From: JAFGBI01 sp964454025
Lineage (GTDB): Bacteria > Myxococcota_A > Polyangia > Polyangiales > Polyangiaceae
Assembly (NCBI GenBank): GCA_964454025.1
Contig: CAYVRP010000012.1
Coordinates: forward strand, 1-64,000
Direction of reading: 5' to 3'
Length of the DNA: 64,000 bases
Below the pieces are notes generated by a model that saw only the letters and a program-made list of their open reading frames with translations, was not told the DNA's origin and did not search any database. Positions 8,800 through 17,250 of this stretch are shown here, in pieces. The translations under genes and the position numbers were made by a program. Position 1 is the stretch's first letter. Each line of letters starts with the position of its first letter.

Positions 8800-10401
8800 T
8801 CAGCGCGCCTCCGCGGGCCCGCAGGTGAGCGTCCCCGGCGTCGACGCGACCACGTCGTACTCGCCGACCTCGAGGTCGAGTCGCACGGTGACGGCTCCCG
8901 CGAAGCGCCCATCCGCACCGGTCGGCAGCGAACCGAGGGGGATGGGGTCGGCACCCGCCCGGCGCAGCGCGACGTCGACGCGCGCGCCGGCGCAGGGGCG
9001 TCCGTGCTGCTCCAGGCTCCCTTCGAGGTGGAGGGGCTCACCGCGGCGGACAGCGTGCTCGACGGGTCCGAGCGACATCTGAGCCGGCCCGCGCGGGGTG
9101 GCGCCCGGCGGCGGGACCGCCGGTGAAGCCAGCAGGGACGCGCCCGGAGTGGTCGGGGCACCCCTCGCTCCGGCACCCGGAGGCGACCTCGGCGGACGCG
9201 CGGCGAGCTCGATGCTCGTCCGCCGGGCGAGGTCGGCGGCGCTCTCGGCGCCCTCGGGCCAGGGGGCGGGATCGGGCGGAGGCACGTGCTGGAAGCCCGA
9301 TGCGTTCACGTCCAAGTCGAGGTGTCCGGCCGCCCCGCCGAGGTCGACCCGGTGCCAGATCCGACCATCGTGGAGCTCTACCCAGGCATGGGCTTCGTTG
9401 CGAACGAACCGCGCGGAGAGCCCGAGGTGCCAGGCAGTGAGGACGAAGGCATAGGCGCGATGACGGCAGACCCCCTTCCGCGTCAGCGCGATCTCCTCGT
9501 AGAGGGCAACGGGAGAGCGGGCGGACGGCAGGTCCGCGGAGGGGGAGAAGCCGCGGAAGTAGTCGATGAGGATGGCCACGGCATCCCGCGGACGCACCGC
9601 CCGGCTGACCCCGATCCGCTCGAGCACGCGATCGCCGGCCCGCGCAAAGTCGGGGGGTAAGGGAGGCGGATCAGCCAGGGCCTCGTAGGCGACGTCGGCG
9701 AAGGGGCTGCCGAACACGGCGCGCGGGATGGCAAGCTGCAAGGTGACCCGCACCCGGCGCCGCGCAGAGGCCCGCACGAACCAGTTGTCCGCGACGTCGT
9801 GGAGGAGCTCGAGCGGCGTCTCGGGGAAGGTCTGCAGCGCGAGCACGCGGGCCCCGGGACCGACGCTGGGGATGCGCACGGCTCCGCGCGCGCCGAGGTC
9901 GACCGCGAGGTCAGCGTAGAACTGGTCCTCGTCGGCGCGCGGCCCGCCCCCGACCGGGAGCGGACGGAGCCCCCGATCGGAAACCCGGAGCTGTAGCTGC
10001 TCGTCCACGGCGTCGTAGGCGAAGGAGCGCTTGAACGGCGTCACGGACGGCGTGAACGGGTCCTCGTACTCCACGCTGCTCGGCCGGATCGTGTTCCGAT
10101 CGATGCGGTACTCGTCCGCCTCCGCGGCGCCGCGGGCACCGACACCGTACACGTGGGCGGGGGCCGCGGGGCCCGGACCCGGTAGCGGCGCCGGGACGAC
10201 GCCGCTCGGCGTGTCGATGGCGGCGGCGAGGCGCCCGTCCGGAGTCGTCGCGCCGAGCGCGAGGTCCTCCGCGGCGTCCGGCACGAAGTACTCGTGGAGG
10301 ACCGGCTCGTCCGCCGCGACCGCGCTCGGCGGCAGCGCGACCACCGCCGCGACGAGGAGCGGGCGGGCCAGCCGCCAACGGGGAGCGCCGAGCCACGGCA
10401 T
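8800..10401 (-). CDS. secreted transglutaminase-like protein
   Basis: The 533-aa product has an N-terminal signal peptide (ARPLLVAAVVALPPSAVAA). The frame is open to a GTG at 10446, but the ATG at 10401 puts the signal peptide directly at the terminus. The core carries the transglutaminase/papain-like triad: Cys312 in RKGVCRHRAYAF, His338 in RNEAHAWVEL and Asp353 in WHRVDLGG. This is typical of bacterial transglutaminase-core proteins, which act as cysteine proteases or cross-linkers. About 180 further residues include a proline/alanine-rich linker and a C-terminal beta-rich region with the pattern of an Ig-like or carboxypeptidase-regulatory domain (RPCAGARVDVALRRAG, GEYDVVASTPG). It is divergent from the gene at 10470 with a 68-bp gap. 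The substrate is unknown. Confidence 0.88.
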   Translation of the reverse strand: MPWLGAPRWRLARPLLVAAVVALPPSAVAADEPVLHEYFVPDAAEDLALGATTPDGRLAAAIDTPSGVVPAPLPGPGPAAPAHVYGVGARGAAEADEYRIDRNTIRPSSVEYEDPFTPSVTPFKRSFAYDAVDEQLQLRVSDRGLRPLPVGGGPRADEDQFYADLAVDLGARGAVRIPSVGPGARVLALQTFPETPLELLHDVADNWFVRASARRRVRVTLQLAIPRAVFGSPFADVAYEALADPPPLPPDFARAGDRVLERIGVSRAVRPRDAVAILIDYFRGFSPSADLPSARSPVALYEEIALTRKGVCRHRAYAFVLTAWHLGLSARFVRNEAHAWVELHDGRIWHRVDLGGAAGHLDLDVNASGFQHVPPPDPAPWPEGAESAADLARRTSIELAARPPRSPPGAGARGAPTTPGASLLASPAVPPPGATPRGPAQMSLGPVEHAVRRGEPLHLEGSLEQHGRPCAGARVDVALRRAGADPIPLGSLPTGADGRFAGAVTVRLDLEVGEYDVVASTPGTLTCGPAEAR

Positions 10402-10469
10402 CGGTGGCAAGGTAACACGCCGCGGCCGCGCGTGGTCACGCCCCACGAGATCCGGTAAGGTGGGCCGCG

Positions 10470-11594
10470 ATGGACCTGGCAGAACAGCTGGATCACCTGT
10501 CCGAGGACGTGCGGCGCGACCTCGAGCGATGCCACTTCGACCGGCCGCGCTTCGAGCGCCTAGCCGCGCGCCTGCGCGCAGGTCAGCCGATTGACAACCG
10601 CGCCCGCGGCGCCGTCGACCCGCCCGGGCCCGGCGACGTCCGCGCGCTCCCCGCGCCCGGTTCCCCGGAAGCCGCCCGCTGCGAGGAGGTCGGGCTCGCA
10701 GCCCTCGCGCGGGGCGAGGTCGCCCTCGTGGTCCTCGCGGGCGGCATGGCGACGCGCATGGGCGGAATCGTCAAGGCTCTGGCGGAGGCGCTGCCCGGGC
10801 GCACGTTCCTTGATTTGCGGCTCGCCGAGGTGGACGCGATGACGCGTCGGGTCGGGCGGCCGCTGCCGCTCTGGCTGATGACGAGCTGGGCCACGGACGC
10901 CGAGCTCCGTCGCGTCCTCGGCGACCGCCTGGACGGGGAGCAGTTGGCGACGTTCCTGCAGCAGCTCTCCCTCCGTCTCACGGCGCGGGGCGAGCTGCTG
11001 CTCGACGCGAACGGGCGGCCCGGCCTGCACGCCCCCGGCCACGGCGATCTCGTCGACGCCCTGCGCGACAGCGGGCTGCTCACCGCTTTTCTGGCGCGTG
11101 GCGGCCGGGTGGTGATGGTCGCCAACGTCGACAACCTCGGAGCAACGCTGGACCCGCTCATCGTCGGGTTCCACCTCGAGCACGGCAAGCCCGTCACCTG
11201 CGAGGTGGTCGACAAGGTGGGCACCGATCAGGGCGGGATCCCCGTCCGCCTCGAGGGGCGCCCGGTGATCCTCGAGGAGTTCCGCCTCCCGCGCGGTTTC
11301 GACCCGGCCTCGGTGCGGGTCTTCAACACGAACACCTTCCTGTTCGACGCGCGGGCGCTGGCAAGCCTCGCCTTCGACTGGACCTTCTTCGCGGTGACCA
11401 AGCAGGTCGACGGCACCCCCACGGTGCAGTTCGAGCGGCTGCTCGGGGAGGTGACGAGCCACCTCGACACCGTCTTCCTCCACGTCCCCCGCAGCGGCGC
11501 CGAGTCGCGATTCCTCCCGGTGAAGGACCCCGAGGAGCTCGCGGCACGCCAGGCCGAGATCGCGGCGGTGCTCCACGCGCGAGGGATCCAATGA
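10470..11594 (+). CDS. UDPGP-family nucleotidyltransferase (UTP-sugar-1-phosphate uridylyltransferase)
   Basis: A 374-aa protein with the nucleotide-binding motif VVLAGGMATRMGG (87-99), the eukaryote-type UDPGP signature rather than that of bacterial GalU. GHGD (190-193), MVANVDNLGATLDP (216-229) and a basic VDKVGTDQGGIP segment (247-257) are the substrate- and metal-contact regions of UDP-glucose and UDP-N-acetylhexosamine pyrophosphorylases. It should form a UDP-sugar from UTP and a sugar-1-phosphate. Glucose versus GlcNAc cannot be told from sequence alone. The N-terminal 80 residues are helical, as in eukaryotic UGPases. Its last four bases overlap the start of the next gene (ATGA), so the two are probably translationally coupled. 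Confidence 0.9.
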   Translation: MDLAEQLDHLSEDVRRDLERCHFDRPRFERLAARLRAGQPIDNRARGAVDPPGPGDVRALPAPGSPEAARCEEVGLAALARGEVALVVLAGGMATRMGGIVKALAEALPGRTFLDLRLAEVDAMTRRVGRPLPLWLMTSWATDAELRRVLGDRLDGEQLATFLQQLSLRLTARGELLLDANGRPGLHAPGHGDLVDALRDSGLLTAFLARGGRVVMVANVDNLGATLDPLIVGFHLEHGKPVTCEVVDKVGTDQGGIPVRLEGRPVILEEFRLPRGFDPASVRVFNTNTFLFDARALASLAFDWTFFAVTKQVDGTPTVQFERLLGEVTSHLDTVFLHVPRSGAESRFLPVKDPEELAARQAEIAAVLHARGIQ

Positions 11595-14146
11595 GCCGCC
11601 CCCGCCGCCGGGCGGTCGCGCGATGCGCGAGCGCGCTCCTGGCGAGCGCGCTCGTCGCCGGAGCGGCGCGCGCCCAGACGGGCGAGCACGCGGAGCAGTA
11701 CGGCCCGCAGCCGCTCCCCGGCTACGGTCGCAGCGTCGCGACGGTGGACGACACCTCCGCGCTGGTCGTCAATCCCGCGAACGTCGCCTTCCTGCCCCCC
11801 GGTGAGCTCCGCTGGCAGGGGTACTTCCTCGACGAGGAGGCGACGGTGCCGTTCCAGGGCCACTCGATCGCGCTCGGTGGCGCCGCGCCTGCGGCCTACC
11901 TCGGCGCGGGCTTCCGCGCGGATTTCGTGAAGCCGCCCGACGCCTGGGGGGGCATCGACCACCGCTACAACTGGCTCACCTGGGGGCTGGCCGTCGGCTC
12001 CCCGGACTCGGCCGCGTTCGGGCTCACGGTCCAGCGCAGCTACTCGAACCTGTCCAACCTGCACGCCCTCGTCGCCTGGTCGGCGGGGCTCACGCTCCAC
12101 CCCTGGAACGCGCTCGGGCTGGCGGCGGTCGCGCACGCCTTCAACGCGCCGGTCAACGACGCGGGCGGGCAGACGGACCGCACGTTCGACTTCGGCGCGG
12201 CCGTCCGTCCCCTCGGGTCGGAGGCGCTGGAGATCGGGCTCGAGACGCGCCTCGTCGACCAGCCGAGCGTCGCGCCGGGCGACTTCTGGATCCCCCGGGT
12301 GACGCTCGACGTCGCGCTGCCACGCATCGGCCGCCTGCGCGGCGACGTCGCCGTGCTGGATCCGGACGAGCGCCTCGGGGCCGTCGCCTGGCAGGCGTCC
12401 GCGGCGATCGCCGTCCGCCTGAGCAGCGGCCAGGCGGCGAGCGAGCTGGCGGCCGGGACCACCTTCGGTGATCGCCTCGGCGCGCTGGCCCAGGACCGCC
12501 CCCACGCCAACGCCTTCGCCGAGGTCGCGCTCCGGAACGTGAAGGCCCCGGCGGGGGTCGAGCTGCCGCGCTACGCGGTGATGGTGCGCGTGGAGCAGAC
12601 CCCGGACGCGCGCGAGCACGTCGCGCTCCTCCGCCACCTCTGGGACATCGCCGATCACGATCGGGCGGTAGACGCGGTGGTGCTCGCGCTGCGCGCGGAT
12701 CCCGGCGACAGCCTCGCCGCCGTGCAGGAGTTGCGCGACGCCGTCCGCTACCTGAGGCTGCACGGCAAGCGCGTCCTCTGTCACCTGGAGGACGGCGGCG
12801 GCGCGGCGCTGTACGCCTGCGCCGGGGCGAACCGCATCCTCTTGAACCCGGCCGGGGGCATCCACTTCGCGGGACTCAAGTCGCGGAACCTCTACTTCGC
12901 GCGGCTCCTCGACAAGGCGGGGATCCGGGCCGAATTCGTCCGGATCGGCGAGCACAAGAGCGCCCCGGAGACGTTCGAGCGCGAGGGCGCCAGCGACGCC
13001 GCGCACGCGGACCACATCGATCTCATCCAGCAGGTCGAGCGCTACCTCACCGGCGCCATCGCGACGGGCCGTTCGCTCGACGTGGCCGACGTGCGCGCGC
13101 GTGTGGCCGAGGGGCCGTTCGCGGCACGCGAGGCCGAGGCGGCCGGGTTCGTGGATGGGATCGCGTTCGACGACGAGATCCAGCAGCGTGTCAACGAGCT
13201 GGTCGGACGCCACACCCACCTCATCGAGCTCGAGGATCTGCTCGCCCGCGACCCGGGGCGCTTCGAGGCCGGGCGGCGGATTGCACTGGTGTACGCGACG
13301 GGGAACATCGTCGACGGCCGGAGCCGCGTCGTCCCCCTGGTGGGGATGGAAACCCTCGGGTCCTACACGCTCGCCGAAACGCTGCAGGACGTCCGCGAGG
13401 ACGACAGCATCCGCGCGGTCGTGCTGCGGATCGACTCCCCGGGGGGATCGGCGCTCGCCTCCGACGTGATGTGGCGGGAGATCTCGCTCACGGCCGAGGT
13501 CAAGCCGGTGGTGGTCAGCATGGGTGGCGTCGCGGCGAGCGGCGGCTACTACATCGCCGCGCCCGGCTCCCGGATCTTCGCCAGCCCCCTCACCATCACC
13601 GGCAGCATCGGGATCTTCTTCGGCAAGGCGGACGTCTCGCGGCTCATCGACAGACTGGGCGTCGACGTCGAGTCGTACAAGACGACCCCGCGCGCGGACG
13701 CCGAGTCGCCGTTCCGCCCCTTCACCGCCGAGGAGCGCCGGGAGCTCGAGCGCAAGCTCCGCGTCTACTACGATCTGTTCCTCGATCGGGTGGCGGTGGG
13801 CCGCTCGCTCAGCAAGGAGGAGGTGGATCGGGCGGGGCAAGGGCGCGTGTGGACCGGGGAGCAGGCCCAGCAGCGGCGCCTGGTGGACGAGCTGGGCGGG
13901 CTACGCGAGGCGCTGGAGTACGCGCGCCGCGTGGCCCACCTCCCGGCGCACGTGCCCCTCGTGGAGCTGCCACCGCGCAAGACGACCCTGGTCGGTCGGA
14001 TGCTCAAGATCGAGGGCGTCCGCGACCTGCGGACCCTGCCGGTACCGCCAGGCCTGGAGACGCTGGTCCGAGCGGCGAGTCCGTTCTTGATCTACGAGCC
14101 CGAGCAGCCGCTCGCGCTCCTGGAGTACGGCGACATCGACCTCTGA
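11591..14146 (+). CDS. sppA: SppA-type signal peptide peptidase fused to an N-terminal barrel-like domain
   Basis: An 851-aa protein starting with a signal peptide (LLASALVAGAARAQ). Residues 30-315 do not belong to SppA. They begin with a motif seen in PorV/FadL-like barrels (DDTSALVVNPANVAFLPPGEL, here broken at residues 53-73) and alternate short amphipathic strands, suggesting an outer-membrane-barrel-like domain. Residues 325-850 are a tandem S49 peptidase. Lys456 in IGEHKSAPETF and Ser650 in GGVAASGGYYIAAPG correspond to the Lys/Ser dyad of E. coli SppA (Lys209, Ser409). SppA degrades cleaved signal peptides and other membrane peptides. The start overlaps the preceding stop. Whether the protease sits in the inner or outer membrane is open, since the usual N-terminal anchor is replaced. 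Confidence 0.93.
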   Translation: MSRPRRRAVARCASALLASALVAGAARAQTGEHAEQYGPQPLPGYGRSVATVDDTSALVVNPANVAFLPPGELRWQGYFLDEEATVPFQGHSIALGGAAPAAYLGAGFRADFVKPPDAWGGIDHRYNWLTWGLAVGSPDSAAFGLTVQRSYSNLSNLHALVAWSAGLTLHPWNALGLAAVAHAFNAPVNDAGGQTDRTFDFGAAVRPLGSEALEIGLETRLVDQPSVAPGDFWIPRVTLDVALPRIGRLRGDVAVLDPDERLGAVAWQASAAIAVRLSSGQAASELAAGTTFGDRLGALAQDRPHANAFAEVALRNVKAPAGVELPRYAVMVRVEQTPDAREHVALLRHLWDIADHDRAVDAVVLALRADPGDSLAAVQELRDAVRYLRLHGKRVLCHLEDGGGAALYACAGANRILLNPAGGIHFAGLKSRNLYFARLLDKAGIRAEFVRIGEHKSAPETFEREGASDAAHADHIDLIQQVERYLTGAIATGRSLDVADVRARVAEGPFAAREAEAAGFVDGIAFDDEIQQRVNELVGRHTHLIELEDLLARDPGRFEAGRRIALVYATGNIVDGRSRVVPLVGMETLGSYTLAETLQDVREDDSIRAVVLRIDSPGGSALASDVMWREISLTAEVKPVVVSMGGVAASGGYYIAAPGSRIFASPLTITGSIGIFFGKADVSRLIDRLGVDVESYKTTPRADAESPFRPFTAEERRELERKLRVYYDLFLDRVAVGRSLSKEEVDRAGQGRVWTGEQAQQRRLVDELGGLREALEYARRVAHLPAHVPLVELPPRKTTLVGRMLKIEGVRDLRTLPVPPGLETLVRAASPFLIYEPEQPLALLEYGDIDL

Positions 14147-14163
14147 CGGATTGGAGCGTCGCG

Positions 14164-15195
14164 GTGACGTCACCCGGGTCGCCTGCGCTGCTTCGCCTCG
14201 ACGGCGCCCGGATCGATGCGCCCGGCGACGGGCCGCTCGCGGAGGCCCTCACCGCCGAGGCGGCGGGTCCAAGGGTTGGCCTCGTCGGAGGCTGGGCACC
14301 GCTCTTCCGTGCGTTGGTGCGCGAGGCACGTGTGGTCGCCGGCCGCGCGGAGGTGCTGGGCGTACCGGCCGAGCTGGCGGTGGCGCGGGGCGCGCTGGGG
14401 GTCGCCCTCGCGGCCGCCCCGTTGCCGCCGGGTTGGCGGGGCAGCGACTACGTGCTCGAGAGCGCGCGCCTGGCCGGGCTCGGTCGCGGCGCTGGCGCGG
14501 CGGCCCGGGGGACGCTGGCGCGGCTCGGCCTGGAGCGCATGGCACGACGGCCGGTCCGAGCACTGTCACCGGTCGAGCGGCGGGCGTTGCTCGTCGCCCA
14601 CGCAATTGTCAACGATCCCCCGGCGCTGGCGGTCGAGGACCCCCTGGACGGTCTGGATCCGGGCGCCGCCGCGAGCCTGCGCGTCGTCCTCGAGCGGGCG
14701 AGCCAGGGACGGAGCCTCCTCGTCTCGAGTCGGGCGGCGGCGGACGCGACGACGGCGGCGCTGCTGGAGAGCTGCACGCAGATCCTCGTGCGTGGACCCC
14801 GCGGCGACGTCACACCGGGCGTGAGCGGCGATTTCCCGGCCCGTGGGGGCGCTCGCTGGACGGTGAGCGTCCTCGACGGGGCGGCGCGGCTCGCCTCGGC
14901 GCTCGTGGCCCAGGGAATACCGCTGGAGGAGGAGCGCCTCCTCGACGAGCAGGTGCTCGCCCTCGCGGCACGTCACGACGGTCCGACCGCGGGCAGCGAC
15001 GGGGGCGGCGAAGGCCGCGAAGCCGAGCGGGGCCCGGGCGGGCGCCTGGTGGGGCGGGCGCGGACGGACGACACCATCGACCTCCTGGTCCGGAGCGCCC
15101 ACGAGGTCGGCGCGCCGATCGTGGAGCTGGCGCCGCTCGGGCCCGAGGAGCCGGGCGCAGTAGCCGCGGCCGTTCCGGCGCGCGCGCCGTGGTGA
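14164..15195 (+). CDS. degenerate ABC-ATPase-like protein
   Basis: The 343-aa product starts at GTG with GGAG seven bases upstream, 17 bp after sppA. It keeps the layout of an ABC transporter ATPase but not its key residues. The P-loop region reads GLVGGWAPLF (39-48), where GxxGxGKST is expected. The signature position reads ALSPVERRALLVAHAI (133-148) in place of LSGGQ. The Walker B equivalent is ALAVEDPLDGLDP (154-166), with Asp and Glu in swapped order before a normal D-loop. Residues 240-343 are an unrelated, glycine-rich extension. It is unlikely to hydrolyse ATP in the usual way; a structural or regulatory role is inference. No permease gene is adjacent. The stop is 9 bp from that of convergent lspA. 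Confidence 0.8.
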   Translation: MTSPGSPALLRLDGARIDAPGDGPLAEALTAEAAGPRVGLVGGWAPLFRALVREARVVAGRAEVLGVPAELAVARGALGVALAAAPLPPGWRGSDYVLESARLAGLGRGAGAAARGTLARLGLERMARRPVRALSPVERRALLVAHAIVNDPPALAVEDPLDGLDPGAAASLRVVLERASQGRSLLVSSRAAADATTAALLESCTQILVRGPRGDVTPGVSGDFPARGGARWTVSVLDGAARLASALVAQGIPLEEERLLDEQVLALAARHDGPTAGSDGGGEGREAERGPGGRLVGRARTDDTIDLLVRSAHEVGAPIVELAPLGPEEPGAVAAAVPARAPW

Positions 15196-15204
15196 CGCCC
15201 GATC

Positions 15205-15726
15205 TCACCGCGGCGCGCCAGGGACACCTCCCGACCCCGGCCGCGATGGACTCCGCGCCGCCTCGCTCCATCGCGCCGCGATCCAGAGCAGCGCGCCACC
15301 GCAGCAGAGCGCGACGTCGGCGACGTTGAAGACGGGCCAATGCGTGAGGTGGATGAAGTCCACCACGAAGCCGCGCAGCGCCCGGTCCAGCAGGTTGCCG
15401 AGGGCACCGCCGAGCAGCGTCGCGAGCGCGGTCTTCTCGAGCCAGCCGGAAGTCTGCCACCGCCGGGCGAGGACGCTGAGCCCCGCTGCGCTGCCGAGGA
15501 GGGCGGCGAGGAGCAGCAGGCGTCGGCGGTCCGTCTCCGCGACCGCGGGGCGGAGCAGGCTGAAGGCCGAGTCCCGGTTCTCGGCGTAGACCAGCTCGAG
15601 GACGCCGGGGATCACGACGGCCGGGCCCTCCGCCAGGCGCCTCGCGGCCAGACCCTTCGTCGCGTGGTCGCAGCCGACGAGGCCGAGCACCAGCGCCACC
15701 ACCACGACGAGCTGCCACCGTCGCAT
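15205..15726 (-). CDS. lspA: lipoprotein signal peptidase (signal peptidase II)
   Basis: A 173-aa, four-helix inner-membrane aspartyl protease that removes the signal peptide from diacylated prolipoproteins. The family motifs are present: GCDHATK (18-24), ENRDSAFSLL (49-58), GGALGNLLDRALRGFVVDF (106-124) and FNVADVALCCGG (133-144). The catalytic pair is Asp123 (VVDF) and Asp137 (FNVAD). The N-terminal Asn region reads NRDSAF where NxGAAF is more common. The frame is open to 15810, but the ATG at 15726 gives the standard length; GGGAGG lies immediately before it, which is unusually close. The many lipobox proteins in the window are its expected substrates. It is divergent from proB. Confidence 0.95.
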   Translation of the reverse strand: MRRWQLVVVVALVLGLVGCDHATKGLAARRLAEGPAVVIPGVLELVYAENRDSAFSLLRPAVAETDRRRLLLLAALLGSAAGLSVLARRWQTSGWLEKTALATLLGGALGNLLDRALRGFVVDFIHLTHWPVFNVADVALCCGGALLWIAARWSEAARSPSRPGSGGVPGAPR

Positions 15727-15830
15727 CCTCCCTCGACGCCCAGCCCGGCGCGGCCATTCCCGGTCGGTTCGCGGGACCCGCCGGCCGAGCGGCCCCGGGC
15801 TCGCCACCACGGTGCTAGGCTCGGCCCGCC

Positions 15831-16913
15831 ATGCCCCAACGAGAGCCCGTGGTCCGCGCTCGACGGATCGTCGTCAAGATTGGGTCGCGCGCCCTGGCCG
15901 AGGACGCGATCGCCCAGAACCGGCTGGCGGCCGAGATCGCCGGGCTTGCCCGCGAGGGCCGCACGTTCGTGTTGGTCAGCAGCGGCGCCATCGCGATCGG
16001 GGTCAAGCGCCTCGGCTACCGGCGACGGCCGCGAGAGATGGGGCGGCTCCAGGCCGCCGCCGCAGCCGGACAGGCGGAGCTGATGCGGCGCTACGACGAG
16101 GTGTTCGCGCACCACGGGCTGGTGGCCGCGCAGGTCCTGCTCACGCACGCGGACCTGGCCGACCGCGACCGCCTCAACAACGCTCGCGCTGCTTTCGCCG
16201 AGCTGCTCGAGGCGGGAGCCATCCCAGTCGTCAACGAGAACGACACCGTGTCCACCGAGGAGATCCGGTTCGGCGACAACGACCAGCTCGCCGCCATGGT
16301 GACCCCGCTCGTCGGCGCCGAGCTGCTCGTGCTCCTCACCGACGTCCCAGGCGTGCTCGACGACAAGGGCAAGCGAATCCCGGTGATGACGCCGGACGCG
16401 CGGCTGGGCACCTTCGGTGGCGGAAGCGCCGTGGGTACGGGGGGCATCCAGAGCAAGATGGACGCGGCGTGGAAGGCGACCCGCGCGGGTGCAGCGGCGG
16501 TGATCGCTCCGGCCTCCCAGCCGGGCGTGCTCCGATCGCTCCTGGCCGGCGCCGACCTCGGCACTCTCTTTGCGCCTGCCGGCTCCAGCCTCCGGGCGCG
16601 CAAGCACTGGATCGCGTACACGCTCCGCCCGCGCGGGACGATCCTGCTCGATCGGGGCGCGGCGCAGGCGGTGCGAGGTGGCAGGTCGAGCCTGCTCCCG
16701 GTGGGCGTGCTCGGGGTGCGCGGGCTCTTCGGTCCCGGCGACGCGGTCCGCCTGCTCGACGTCGAGGGTCAGGAGCTCGGGCGTGGGCTGACCCGCCTCG
16801 GCTCGCTCGACGTGGCCAGAGCCGCGGGAGTGCCCCGGGGCGGACTCAGGCCGCTCTTCGGCACCGATGACGTGGTGGTGGTGCACCGGGACGACCTCGT
16901 CCTGGCCGGGTGA
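15831..16913 (+). CDS. proB: glutamate 5-kinase
   Basis: A 360-aa enzyme that phosphorylates glutamate in the first step of proline synthesis. The amino-acid-kinase domain (about 10-255) shows VVKIGSRAL, VSSGAIAIGVKRL, PVVNENDTVSTEEI (the glutamate-binding loop), FGDNDQLAAMV and VGTGGIQSKMDAA, the last being the ATP-site lysine region. A C-terminal PUA domain (about 275-355) is present, as in long-form ProB. The ATG is placed by homology; no clear ribosome binding site precedes it. ProA is not in the window, so the gene is separated from its usual partner. Confidence 0.97.
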   Translation: MPQREPVVRARRIVVKIGSRALAEDAIAQNRLAAEIAGLAREGRTFVLVSSGAIAIGVKRLGYRRRPREMGRLQAAAAAGQAELMRRYDEVFAHHGLVAAQVLLTHADLADRDRLNNARAAFAELLEAGAIPVVNENDTVSTEEIRFGDNDQLAAMVTPLVGAELLVLLTDVPGVLDDKGKRIPVMTPDARLGTFGGGSAVGTGGIQSKMDAAWKATRAGAAAVIAPASQPGVLRSLLAGADLGTLFAPAGSSLRARKHWIAYTLRPRGTILLDRGAAQAVRGGRSSLLPVGVLGVRGLFGPGDAVRLLDVEGQELGRGLTRLGSLDVARAAGVPRGGLRPLFGTDDVVVVHRDDLVLAG

Positions 16914-17250
16914 GCGGAACGCCGCCCCGCGCTGCTCTCGGCGGCAGGCGGCGTCGGGGGGCCTCCCGCCGCCGCGGCCCGGCTGGCCCCGGGGTACGAC
17001 CCGGTACCACCGGAACCGACGGAACCGCTCCGGTCGTCGCTCCCGAACCAAGACCCGTCCGGGTCGGCTCGTCGTAGCTCCACGGGTGCGGCGCGGTAGT
17101 AGTCCCTTCTTCATGCGCTCGGCGCGGTCAGCGGCGGGTCGCCGCGTTGGGCGCATCGCGCGCTGCGGGTCGCCAGCACGCGCCGCGACGGCAGCGGTGG
17201 AGAGCCGGCGCTCATCCCTGGCTGCACGCAGGCGTCCCGCGCGATAGAAT
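16914..17250. other. intergenic stretch before the protease gene
   Basis: 337 bases. The middle part has short overlapping inverted and direct repeats of CCGGAACCG and GGTACGACCCGGTACC type (about 16990-17045), but no stable long hairpin with a T tract. No tRNA cloverleaf or convincing ORF is visible. It probably contains the promoter for 17251-18780. Confidence 0.5.

Noticed and set aside
16980..17050. tRNA or structured RNA candidate
   Set aside because: Short repeats can form small stems, but no cloverleaf, anticodon arm or CCA end can be drawn.
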